DNA of 64,000 nt from Rhineura floridana (lineage: Eukaryota; Chordata; Lepidosauria; Squamata; Rhineuridae), in the NCBI RefSeq assembly GCF_030035675.1, contig NC_084480.1:251903981-251967980 (forward strand), in the 5' to 3' direction. Shown here piece after piece: positions 1 through 12,900 of this stretch. The position numbers and the translations under genes are program-made. Under the pieces are notes generated by a model. The model made no database searches and was not told the DNA's origin. It worked only from the letters and a program-made list of their open reading frames with translations. How positions within the stretch are numbered: the stretch's first letter is position 1; each line of letters begins with the position of its first letter.

Positions 1-1912
1 TATGTAAAAAGATTTCTATAGTCTTTTTATTGGAGGTTGACAAAATCCCCTTGGTTTTTTCTTATCACCCACAACTGTCCTTACTTTTGGGTCTATTTGT
101 TCCCCGAATTACCCATATTTTTACTCTGCCAAAAGCACACCAAGTAAATTGGCAACAATGGGAACTTTGGAGCAAATCTGCCCACCCATATTTCATTTTC
201 AAGACGTCTGATCTAAATTTAGTCAAGGTTCATGGAAAAGGCAGGAATCCAAAGAATTCTTTATGCATGCCCACATGCTTCATCTGCATACCCTAATTTC
301 CTATTTCAATCATATTTCTTTGTGCTTTGTTGGAGGATGCTCCTGAATGTCCTCCACATTTTGGGAGTAGCAAAGTTGTAAGTCAAGAAGGGACTCACAA
401 TCAGAAGGTGGAAATTTTAAAACATGGATATTTTTTTCATCCCAAGGGTCACATTCCCTTGTGGGAAACCTTTTGGGGATCTCATGCCAGTGGTGGGTGG
501 GGCCAGATCCAAAAGTGGGGGGGCAATGAATGTGGCTTTGTACAATAGGCCACACAAAAGCCAGTGATTTACACACACACACATACACATCCATCCTGCA
601 TCCAGGCAAATAAGAGTCATTTTCACAGTTCAAGGATACATTCCATCCAGGCCAAAGCATTCAAGGGAGGTGCAAAACAGCATCAGTGAGGGGTGTGGCC
701 TGGGTAGGGGTGTGGCCTAGGGAGAGTCCTGCGGGTCAGACAGAGGGACAAGCAGTTCCATACTTGGCACCTGGGCCTGAGGTTCTTGACCTCTGCTCTA
801 AAGCCCTGTTGTGTTCAGTGCCCCCTTTTGGTCCTTAGAATCTCGGGCAAAGTTATAACTGAGTTCAATGGGAGCATGATTTGAACAACTGTCTGAAAAA
901 GAACGATAGCACAGGCTGTATGTTTATGTTAGTTCATTAAGCAGGGACTAAATCAGATGCTTTTCACATAATCTGGCACCACAAGAATCATGGCTTTTGT
1001 TTAAAGGGGGGGAAAGCATCTGTCTAAACAACACATTTGAAGACCCGTTTGGTGAAGGAGTATAAGAAACTGATGTTTTGAGCAAAACTTCCAGGATTCA
1101 TAGATATACTTACTTACCTCCCTTCTCCCTTCCTCTCTTACACACAGGGGTTGCCAACCTTTTGGGGCCCTGGAGAAACTGTTATGGGAACCAAAACACA
1201 CTGCAACCAAGCACACACCACAACTTATTCTGTTTGTTACAACAGTGATTCTTTCAAGCCTAATTTTTTTTGGAGGGAGAACTCTGATTGCCAGAGAAGG
1301 ACCGTGTGGGCAGATGCAAGCCCCCTGGTACCACCTTGGGGATCCTTGCCTAGTCTATGTCTCCCAAATTAAAATTATTTGAAAAAGCATTGAATTCTTT
1401 GCATCCCTTTGCATAATGGAAACAAACTACATTAAACAAAAAAAGATAACACTTGTGTTTTCTTAACTGATAAAATTTCTTGGCATTCACTTACTTTTTA
1501 TTTACCTACCCCTGGCCAAAGTTTCTGAGGTCACCTGGGCATGATCTCATTTTCACCTGATATCTGCATTCTGTTATCATCTCTGGTGTGAATATAAATG
1601 TATTTGTTTCCACAGTGTGGTATTTTTATGATGACAGGCCCTAATGAGGTGCATGAGACGTGCTGGTTTAATTGCAGAGGGGGCAGTGATACGAATGGGT
1701 TGAGGGGAAATATACAGTTGAAGGAATGGGACTGAGCAATGACACTGTGGGATGTGATTCTTCCTTTTTATCTCCATATACTATACTTTATCTATATAAA
1801 GGCTTTTGGTGCAAACTTTGAATGACATAGATGAGATTAGTTTCTATGAGATTTATTCGTGTGGGAGAGGAATAAAATGAGCATTGTGCTGACTCTTTTT
1901 GTTTCTTTCTAG
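1..1912. other. Intron 1 or upstream of DSG1/4-like gene
   Basis: No convincing exon is seen, in particular no signal-peptide exon. A short CA repeat lies near 571-591. Parts near 690-790 and 1146-1280 look like eroded ends of hAT-type elements (CAGGGGTTGCC at 1146). Confidence 0.5.
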
Positions 1913-1951
1913 GTATTCCTGGAGTTCAGCACTGGTGCTTTTCATGTTAAG
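1913..1951 (+). CDS. DSG4-like: DSG1/4-like exon 2 (propeptide)
   Basis: A 39-base exon preceded by a pyrimidine-rich tract and AG and followed by GT. It encodes [13 protein letters not shown] and joins in frame to the next exon, giving [12 protein letters not shown], which resembles the propeptides of DSG1 (RIQVRDYN) and DSG4 (FIVEVKEFD). Desmogleins have a very short exon 2, as DSG2 does here. The donor (gtattt) is weaker than the others. Confidence 0.75.
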
Positions 1952-4900
1952 GTATTTTAATCATTGCAGTCTTATTTACAGCACAATCCTGTGCTTGTCT
2001 ACTCAAAAACCATTATACTCAATGAGATGCGCTCCCAGGTATGTGTGAATACCTGGAGGTAAGATCTATTGGACTTCTGAGTAAAGATGGATATGATCAC
2101 TATGTAAAGCAGCTATTTGCTAGTGCATCCTATAGATCTATTATCCATGAATAATTTTGACTTGCAGACAAAAAATCCACACGCCTTTCTATTTTGAACT
2201 AATATGTGACATTCAGCCCTCCTGATTTCTCTAGCTCTTCATAGCCACAGTACACATCCTTTCCTGCATATGGGCCTTATTTGCCAGTTTTTCTCCTGCC
2301 TCCATCAGAACACTGTCTCCCCATTGAACCACAGCTCCTCCATTTTTAGGCCAGGGGTGGGCAAATCTGTGCCATGCTGGGTGGGACTGATGGGAACTGG
2401 AGTGCAACAACATCTGGAGGGCCACAGGTTCACCACCTCTGGCCTAGGTCATATAAAGTTCATACTGGTTTTAAATGTTTTTATGTTGCTGTACACTGCC
2501 CTGATTTTTTTTGAGAAGGTGGTATATAAATACTCATAAATAAACAATAAAAGTTCCATTCTTTTAGCTCTCCAGATTTCCACTTTCCTGATGCCCGTTT
2601 CCCTGCTCCCCAGTCAGGGATTCCTTCATCAGGGGGGTTGGACTAGATGGTCCTTGAGGTCCTTTGCAATTCTATGATTCTCTGAGTCACATGTTAGTCT
2701 TGTGAAGCCAACCTGACCTTCTGCTTCCCTCATGACTGTAGCATTGGTTTACTGCATTCTGTGATTGGACCCTTACCTCTCAGAAGTTTGAATATTTCTA
2801 AATATCCTGTGACATTAGTTTTCAGTAGCAGCCTTTCCCAACCAGTGTGCCTCCAGATGCTGTTGGACCACAACTCCCATCTTCCTGACTATTGGCAATG
2901 CTGGCTGAGGCTGATGGGAGTTGTGGTCCAACAACATTTGGAGGCACACTGGTTGGGAAAGGCTGAGTCAGTGACTGGAGTGAAGAGGCTGAGAAAAGTT
3001 AGAGGGAACAGCCACAACTATCCTAGTATATGTAACTTTATATACACTATTAAGTATTCAGAGCAATTGGTCATAATAGCATTCAGTTAGTCAATATTAA
3101 TGCTAATGTGCTGTTCATTCAAGGTGAGAGAATGGAATGAAAAAGGCGTGGAGAGTCGGAAAACCCATTGGAGGCAGAAACGAGAATGGATTAAATTTGC
3201 TGCAGCCTGTAGAGAAGGAGAAGATAATTCAAAGAGAAATCCAATTGCAAGGGTAAGTTCCAAGCAAATTAGAAGGGTTCAGTTCTTGTAAGTTACTAAG
3301 CAACACTGACAGATTACCAAACAAACAAGGCTGGAATCCTCCCACATACCAACTAAGTAGCAAAGTCCTCTAAGTTCAAATAAAGGGCTCGCAAGCTAGT
3401 GGGTGAAACATGTAGCACAGATCTGATAAACTTTGATAATGAGAAGAATTTTGACAATCTTTTCTTACAGTCTATCAGCTTTAAGGTTGCTTTTTGAAGA
3501 GTGTGGGTGTTTACTTTTCAGTGATATATAAATTAAAATCAAACCTGGTTATGTAGCATGGGAAAACATGTTGTGACAAGGCACAGTGACAGAATCTGTT
3601 TTCTTCATCAGGGCTGAGTCCTGGAAAAAAAGTCAGGTAGTAATTAAGAAAAGTGCCTCTAAACATGTAACGTGCCTTCCCCTCACTACTGAGGAACCAC
3701 GACCTTTCCCCATGAACTCAGACTTAAGGAGCAAGGTGCCCAGCACAAGAAGCAAGCTCTCAGTCAGGTTCAACCCCCCATTTCAAGAAAAAAGACATTG
3801 GCTGGGATTCTGAGGTTGTACCTGCTGGAAGGAGAGCCTCCTGATCAGAGTTCCACTCACACAATGTTCCTGCAAGTGGAAGGGAGTAACCAACTCTAGT
3901 CCATTCCCCCATCCCCATACAACTCATTGTGCCCCCTCCCAAGTTGTCCTGGAAAGTTGAAGAATAGTATCAGTGTCAGGTGTCACTTGGTGGCCCCCCT
4001 CATCCCTCCTCTCCCCTCCCCTCCCGTGCCAGCTTCAGCACATTGATCCTGGTTTCAGATTTTGGTTAGTAAACTGGTGTAAAACCACAGATCCCATTGC
4101 AGATACAGTGGGAAATTGGTGTTTAAAGAAACAACAATCAAAATGCCATAGCTAGCACATAGAAGAGGAGGTTGGCGGAATGGGATGAGTGCAGGCATGC
4201 CACTTGCTCTCAGGTTAATAAACCATGGTTTATTAAGCTAAGGTCTACATGTAAACCAACTCAGAGTATGCCATGAAAGAGCAGGTAAAACCTTCATTCT
4301 TTAATATTGCACTGCTCACATGAGTCAACCACCTGCATGAGAAGTTATTTGCATAAGTAAAATGGCTGCAGTAATACCTGCAGAGGCTCTGAGAGTAAAC
4401 ATGGCAGCACATGTCTGAGGCTCTGAATTGGACTGATTCTTTTAGAAAGGGATTCTAAATCACAGATGATTCTTTTCATGCTTATCATTAACTGACAGCA
4501 CTCAGTAGCAAAGGGTGTAGTAGTGCAGTGGCGCTGTTCACCTAACCTTCAGTCAGTCGTGCCTCCCCACCACACCATGCACTACTCAGAGGTCCTATTC
4601 AGTTCAATGTCTACTCAGAGGTCCTATTCAGTTCAATGGGACTTAATCCCGGGTAGCTGGGGTTAGGACTGCAATGTTGACATCAAAACTGCTCACAGTT
4701 CACTAAGGAATCACTTACACTGGAAACCATTTTTCATTTTGATGTATGTTGCAAACTTCTTTTCTCCCAAGTCTTCCCAAATTAGTCCATTTGCTTTCTG
4801 TGGCTTTTAGTCATGTTTTAAAATTGTTTTATGACTCGCCATATGTTTTATATTCTATTTTTTCACACAACGTGGATGTTCTTTGTATATAGAGCTGCTT

Positions 4901-7900
4901 GTACATTTTTAAATAAATAAAAATAAAGTTAAGGTTGAGAAAAATATCTGAATGAAAACTAATTTTGTTTGTTGTTGTTGTAGGTCCGATCTGATTGTGA
5001 AGAAACTCAATCAATTATATACAGAATCACTGGAGTAGGGATTGATCAGCATCCTTTTGGAGTATTTGTCATTAATCAAAAGACTGGTGAAATTAATATA
5101 ACAAAAATAGTAGATCGAGAGGAGACTCCAGTATTTGTTGTAAGTACTACCTGCAAAAATATATTCTCTTTTCCCCTCTCCTGTGTAGGGCTTGACTATC
5201 TAAAGTGTGGCCTCTCTCCATATGAGCCAACTTACTTACTAAGGTCACCCAGAAGTCACAGCTATGGCCATCCTCTGCCTCCACAGTCAGAGGCCGTATG
5301 CTTCTGAATACCAGTTGCTGGAAGGCCAGGAGGGGAGGACTCAAGTCCTGCTTGCAGGCTTCCCATAGGCATCTGGTTGGTCATTGTGAGAACAGGATGT
5401 CAGATTAGATGGGCCACTGGCCTGATCCAGCAGGGCTTTTCTTATGTTCTTATGTCCCTCAACATATGAGATATGTCTAGAGGGAACTAGAGGGCCTTTT
5501 TTGCGAGCATCACACAAGCTCTAGAACTCCTTCCCAAGGCGAGTGCACTTTATCCCCTCTGTAATGGTGGTTTGTTTTATGGTAAAAACCGTTCTTTTTA
5601 GAAAGGCTTTTGGGCCATTTGGGGGATACTGTTTCTTTCTTTGCTGGAGAGTTCTAATGATAATAATTTTATAACTTGGATGGCTATTTGAATTGAGTTA
5701 ATGGAGTTTTTATTATTTATTCTGCTGCTATCATTCTTTTTTCTTTTTAGTGTTGATTTTGTTTGTTATGTTTATTTTTAATATTATGAGGAAAGCAGAA
5801 TATATTTAATAATACATAATTATTAACATGATTAATAATAATGTTATTGTTCCTGCACTATTTATAAATTAGATGAATGTTGCTTATCTAACAAATGAAT
5901 GGTTTTAAGTATATTGAATGGTTTATCTTCTTTTTTGCATTAGTCCTTGTTTTTTTATTTCTTAATACAGATTAAGTGCCTTGCTATAAATGTGGTGACT
6001 GGGCAATCAGTGGAAACTCCACTTGACCTTCGAGTTCGGATTCTGGATATAAATGACAATGCGCCAGTATTTACACAAACAGTGTTTGCAGGGTCAATTA
6101 CAGAGAGTAGCATGGAGAGTAAGTAGACTGTAAACACATTATAGTAACTGGAAAAAATAAGTATACATTGAACTTTCTGATCATGGTCCATTTCAATTTG
6201 GAATCCTAGGATTCTTCTCCTATTCCCATAGGATTGTGCTTCCCCCAGTGCAATCCTATACACGTCTACTCAGACCAAAAATCAGTCTCTGTAGAGCAGG
6301 GTTGGGGAACCTGTGGACCTCCAGACGATGTTGGACTACAACTCCCATCATCCTTGAAAACTAGCCATGCTGGCTAGGGTTGATGGGAACTGGAGACATC
6401 TGGAGGGCCACAGGTTCCCTATCCCTGCTTTAGAGAACTTGCAAAAAAAAAAAAAAAGCCTTTTATAGGCATGTCAGTGTTTGCTATAGTTGTAGCAAAG
6501 TGCATTACCAAAGACTCAGGAGTTTCTTTGAAATCTACCTTACATTTTGAAAAAAAGCATTCTGTTCTACTCTTAGTAAGCAGAGATATATTAAAAAATT
6601 CACATATTATGGCATCCTTAAGGTTTTAATCAACTGAAGTGCAGCCCTTACGTTTTTATTTACGTGGCATTTTCCTTCTTTCCAGGCACATTAGTGATGA
6701 AATTAACTGCTACAGATGCAGATGAGCCAAATAACCTGAATTCCAAAATTGCCTACAAGATTGTGAGTCAAAATCCTGGAGGTCCATCAAAGTTTATTTT
6801 GAACAAACAGACCGGAGAACTTCACATTGCAAATATCCTTGACAGAGAGGTAAAAAAACCCAGCTCATGAACTGTTCATTGTTTCCCTTGGGAAAATACT
6901 GTAGTTTGTGTGCTAAGGGAATGAGATATTCAGGACTGTGAAAAGCTTTTTGAAACCTCAGAAAAAAGTAACTGGACATTGTGTATCTGCTGCAAGAAAA
7001 AAAAATCAGCCAGAAAGAATCAGAAAGAGAAGGGGGATTGAACAGACAAATATGCATCAGGCTACAACCCTATGCATGGTTACCTGGGAGTAACTGCCAC
7101 CGACTCAGCATCAGAGTTGAATGTGATTGCAAAAAAGTCAGTGAAAAGAAGATATTTAAAATAATTGCTATATTTTTAAATACATTGTGATAGGGCCCCT
7201 TCAACTGACATTTATTGAGCATTCATTCTGATTTGCTTGCACAAAGCTTACATGGAGGTTAGATCATATCCAATCTTTAGTGAGCATTCATTCTGATTTG
7301 TTTGCAGGCTATTATACAACATTTTATCCTTATTCACTTGCAGGGTGTTAACACACCTTCCTGTTAATTATTCCTACAACCCACACTTTTCTATGTACTT
7401 CCCCATCACTTTTCAAACGGCAAAAACTTTGATTCTTTTGCTAGGGTGACAGAACCCTTTAATCCACTTTAATTGTGCAAACCTAAAGTTCCAGTATGTA
7501 CCTGAGTCCCTCCACAAAATACAGTCCGGAGGTGCACTTTTCATAATGAGATTTAAAAGCACTATATTATACAGTTGTGCTCTATCACCAGTGTGAATGT
7601 TTAAACAATTGTCAGCTTTCTTTCTTTCTTTTAGGAACATGGAAGCTACAGTCTGGTTGTGAAAGGCACAGACAGGGATGGAGGTCCCGATGGAATATCA
7701 TCTGAATGTTTGTGTGAGGTTACTGTAATTGACGTAAATGATAACTTTCCAACTCTTTCACAGAGCTCGGTAAGCTATTGCCCAAAGCCACACGACCAGC
7801 AACAATCAATTCCATGTCCTGTATTAGTTTTCTGAGTGCAGGAAATAGAAAGAAGGCAGGATCTGTATAGGGGTGGATTTCTATGCCTTTGGAAGCCCAA

Positions 7901-9849
7901 GCAGAAATGGAAGCAGTCCCGATTTTCCCTTCCAAAAAAAATAAAATGGAAAAGGAAAAGAAGTTAAACATTTTGTCTGTATTTCATTGGAAAAGATAGT
8001 TTAATAACACAGCATAACCTGTAATATAAGAACCAAAATGTAAGCTGACAGCTATTTAGACCAGACTTTTCCAACCTGGGCCCTCTCAGATGTTTTGGAC
8101 TACAACTTCCATGAGCCCCAGCCAACATTGCCAATGGTCATTGGGAGCTGAAGTCCAATAACATCCTGAGGGCACCATGTTGGGGAAGGCTATTTTAGAC
8201 CAATGCCTGTGAATTGGCATTTCAAGGCTTCTTCACACAAAAGAAATTATTTGCACATGAAAACCTTCACTTATCAAAAAACTGTATACCTAAAAGAATA
8301 GGTATACTGCTTACAGAGTTTTGTGATTAAGTGGTATCTAAATCTTTCTAAATAACATAAAATAAATAAAGGGTGAATGTGACCAGACATATGCTTTGAA
8401 ACCATATGATTTACGTACAGGCTTGTAAATATAATAAATAAAATACAGAGTCACTTGGAAGAGAGCTGAGATTGTAGAGTTATTAACTGTTTATGGGCAG
8501 CTTCAAGACTCCTGCTCTCCCTTCTTAATGGATTTTTATCTTTAAACCAGACTTGGGCTGAATGGACAGCCCTTCAAATACAGGATTGTCCTGTATAAAG
8601 TAAGTCACATGGCAACCCTGGAGAAGGGTATGACCATGCTATTATTCACAGCGGTGGCTGGTGCCCTTTAGGACTGGTGGAACAGAGGTCAGGAGCCCAA
8701 CAGTAAGTGGAGGCAAAGCCAGCGATCGGCAGAGCCAAGTGATGTTAGTTTTGTCCCCGTCCTCCTCCCTGCTGAATTCGACAAGGGCAATATTGTGACT
8801 AAGGAGGAGGAGGGAGCTGACAGCCAGGGCCACCCGCCTGGACTGATTATAAGTTAGGCAGGTGCAGGCTGGCTGAGGGCAGACTGAGGTTGGTGGGACA
8901 ATGCCCCAGTAGTCCCAGTGGATCAGCCTCCACTGATTATTCAAGGATCTTAAAACACTGTATAATTCTGCCAGAAGAGACTCAGAGGGGAGACTGCAGC
9001 CCATGCACTGGGGATGTTGAACATATTGTAAAGTAGGCTATAGATTATTTTTGGCTCTAGTAACTATATTGTCAAATTAATTGTTAAATACAAGAAAGAG
9101 AGAAATTGGCAGTAGTAAACTTCTTTGTTGCAGCACCTAGGTTATGGAATTCCCTCCCTATAGAGATGCATCTGGCACCTTCTTTGTACAACTTTCGGTA
9201 AATGCTAAAGATGCACCCCTTTACACTGGCCTTTGGCACTTCAGATGTATGTTTTCAGGACCCACTCTATTCCTGTGAATGTAATGTGTTTTAACTATTT
9301 TTCTCCCTGTATGCTACATTTCTGTAACCCACCCTGGGAACTAATGGTGACGGGTGGGCAATAAATATTTATTATTAGTAGTAGTATTAGTATTATTATT
9401 ATTTCCTACAAAACTTACTTTGGTAGTTGCTGGGGCATAGTTGCTGGAAAATGGTCATGTCCTGCTTCTGGGCTTCCCATAGTCATCTGGTACTTTGACT
9501 AAGCACTGGAAAACATTAGATTTATCTTGCTATTATGGAACTGATAAAGAAAATTCTAGAAATTGTTTAGTTGGGCAAATTAGCAAACATGGGACAAAAA
9601 AAAGATAATGCACATGAAAATGCCATGTATACGTTACTGGAATACATGCAATAAATTTGTAAAACTGGAAACATATTTTTATTTCATACTGATTTTTATT
9701 ATTTTGTTTTTTAATTGCTGATTTAAATGGTTTTAATTCTATAGATAGTTTGTTATTATGTGATTGCATTTGAATTTTTGTATTTTATCTCATTTTAATG
9801 TACGTCACCTAGAGTGGCTAATTGCCAGATAGGCGACAAGCAAATTAAA

Positions 9850-9919
<70 letters not shown>

Positions 9920-12900
9920 TGCATTTTAATTATATTTTTCTGTATGTTTTGCTTATACTTTTTAACTGTATTTGTTTTAATTTTGTAAGCTGCCTTGAAT
10001 CCCAGTTCCAGGGGAAAGGTGGAATATAAATGCTAATACTGATGCTAATACTACTACTAATAATAATTCTCTTGCCTAATTCAACAAACTGCAAGTTAGG
10101 TTATTTTCCTAGACTATACCACTTCAGAATGTTGGGCGGGGAGATTCTTTCCTGTTGAAAAAAATTCTCAACACATACAAAGCTAGCAAATCAGGAATTA
10201 GACTCTTCTTCCTATCATGTAGTTTTCTATCTGTAGGCACTATGAATTTTGAAGTGGTGCCGCCCAAGGATAGTTTTACCAACTCATCTGCCATTTGTAT
10301 GGACTAGGCCAGTAACACACTGTGGTCATTAGTGATGCCACAGACACTATCCAAAAACTGGGAAGAGAAACAAAAAAAAATGGGAGGGATACTTTATATT
10401 GAGCTGGTGAGAAGAACAAAATGTGCAAGACCAAAAAAGGCACTGCTAAGGATCCATTGTGTTTGGATTCTTTGCATTTATTATCGTTCACTTTTTCTTC
10501 GAGAGCCAGTGTGGTGTAGTGGTTAGAGTGTTGGTCTACAACCTGGGAGACCAGGGTTGGAATCCCCACACAGCCATGAAGCTCACTATGCAATGGTAAA
10601 CCCCCTCTAAATACCGCTTACCATGAAAACTCCATTCATAGGGTTGCCATAAGTCAGAATCGACTTGAAGGCAGTTCATTTCATTTTCCACTTTTTCTTC
10701 AACATTTTTACAAACTAATCCTTAATGTGTTTCAATATTAAAACTGTCCTCAGGTGTATCTCATAACTTTAAGAATGATTCTTGCCCTTTTAAAAACACT
10801 TTTCTTCAGCTTGCTATGTGTATCCCAGTCACCCATACTTTTTTGTGCACTATCCAATATGTAATCGTGACTCTTGCATTCCACACACGATCGTATCTAT
10901 ACAGTGCCAAATGATGCATATCAGATCCTTAGTGTTCATAGCACATTTGAAATCAGTAACAGTCATGAGCAATATGACTTTCAAGATAGCAGGAAAAGCA
11001 TGTATGCCCAGGTGTCAACAGTTGTTTTCTTTCTTTTCTAGTATTCAGTTACCATTGTAGAAAATTCACTCAGCCAAGAGTTGATGAGGATACAAGTTTT
11101 TGATGCAGATCAAGAGTTTACAGATAATTGGTTTGCAGAATTTTATTTTATTTCTGGAAATGAAAACAACAATTTTGAAATAGTACTAGACCAAACAACT
11201 AATGAGGGTATCCTGAGATGCATAAAGGTATGAATTTAAAGTATCTTTCTGCTATCACTGAAAATTAGAATCTGATCCCATGACCCTTCACTGAAAATAG
11301 AGAATCTTTCCACTGTCTTTTCACCTTGTCAAGCAGGGGGGAAAAACAGCTCGCATAATTGTAGTCCCTCAACAAAAGAAACTACAGCACAGGTTGAGGA
11401 ACCTGTGACCACCCAGATGTTGTTGGACTGCAGCTCCCATAATCCCCGCCCATTGGCCATGATGGCCAGCGCTGATGGGAGTTGGAGTCCAACTACTTCT
11501 GGAGGGCCACACGTTACCCATTCCTGAGCTACAGTTTTGTTTTCCACTGAGCTTGCAAGAATCAGTGCCTTAATTTATCTTCACATTGTCCATGCATTGA
11601 ATGTGGATGTCTGCAAATGGGTGTTTATACAACCAGCACCGCTACATGGGGCACTTCCATGTGAGCAGTTGCTCACATATAGATGCTCCTTTGCAGACAT
11701 GCACATTCAGTGCATGGATGTGGATGTTCTGCGGCTATGCATGATGTTGGGGGTGATGCCAGTTGTATTCCCTGGAATAGCATGTAGCTCATTTACATGT
11801 ATGACAAATGACAGGGGCTAGAAATGCAGTTTTGCCATTTGTATCAGGCTTTTAATCAACTGGTAGCTGTACAGGAATGTGGACTGACAATTGCATTTCA
11901 AGCTTCCTGCATGTTTTGTGTCATCTGTCAACATCTGTGCTCTGTCTGAACCACATTTGGGAATGCCTCCTGACTCAGTAATCTTTAGAATTTGTTAAAC
12001 AGATTTTTCAAAAACAGAAAGGTCATATGAGCTGGATTTTTGCTTTATTTTGAATTGTTTCCTTTCTGATGTCTCTTTTGAATTCATTCATAATACAGCT
12101 TTTGTGCTATGCGATCAGCAAATGATTTTCATACAAGATACTTTCCAAAGAATGGCTTTTTAACAATAACAATATGTGTATAATTTACTATCCAGGCAGG
12201 CTGTGTACTATACTTTGTGTGTGTGTTTGTGTGTGTTTAACCTGTGTCCTCTCTGTGGGAGGCTGTGTGGATCTAGGATTGGCCTCCACAGTCACTTATG
12301 GACTCACTGTTAAAGACCTTATTTTGGAAAACAATCTTACTCGGTCATGAGTGATCACCTACTACTACTATGTGTGTTGACACATATGAGAAATTGATAC
12401 ATTATATGCTGTTTTTCTTTCTTTCTTTTAGGAAATTGATTATGAACAATTTTCAAGCATATCACTGAGTATTGGTGTGCGAAATGTAGCTCCTTTCCAC
12501 ATTTCAGTGGCTTCTCAATATCAAACTCAGGGTACCCCAATTATAGTACAAGTAACCAATGTACTAGAAGGACCAGTATTTAATCCATCTACACTGCAAG
12601 CAACTGCATCTGAAAGTTTGACAAGTGAAACTATACTCACGTATACAGTTGGAACATTCCAGGCCATGGACCAGGATTCTGGAAGAGTTGCCACTAATGT
12701 CCGGTAAGATAGCTTTTATTTTCAGGGTTTTTCCTTGTTGGCTGACCCTGTGCATTCAAGCTGATCAGAGTGGGCTAATACTTTGGGGAAGGAAAAAAAA
12801 GAAAATGAAGAAGGAGAAGAAGAAGATATGATCATTTAGGATAATTCTTTTCTAACCTTTGGGTGCCCAGATGTTGCTGGACTACAATTCCTGTCATTCC

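Noticed and set aside
30-296. Possible signal-peptide exon of the DSG1/4-like gene at the window start
   Set aside because: Its hydrophobic run does not fit a 16-codon desmoglein exon 1 with a donor site, and the frame does not start with ATG.
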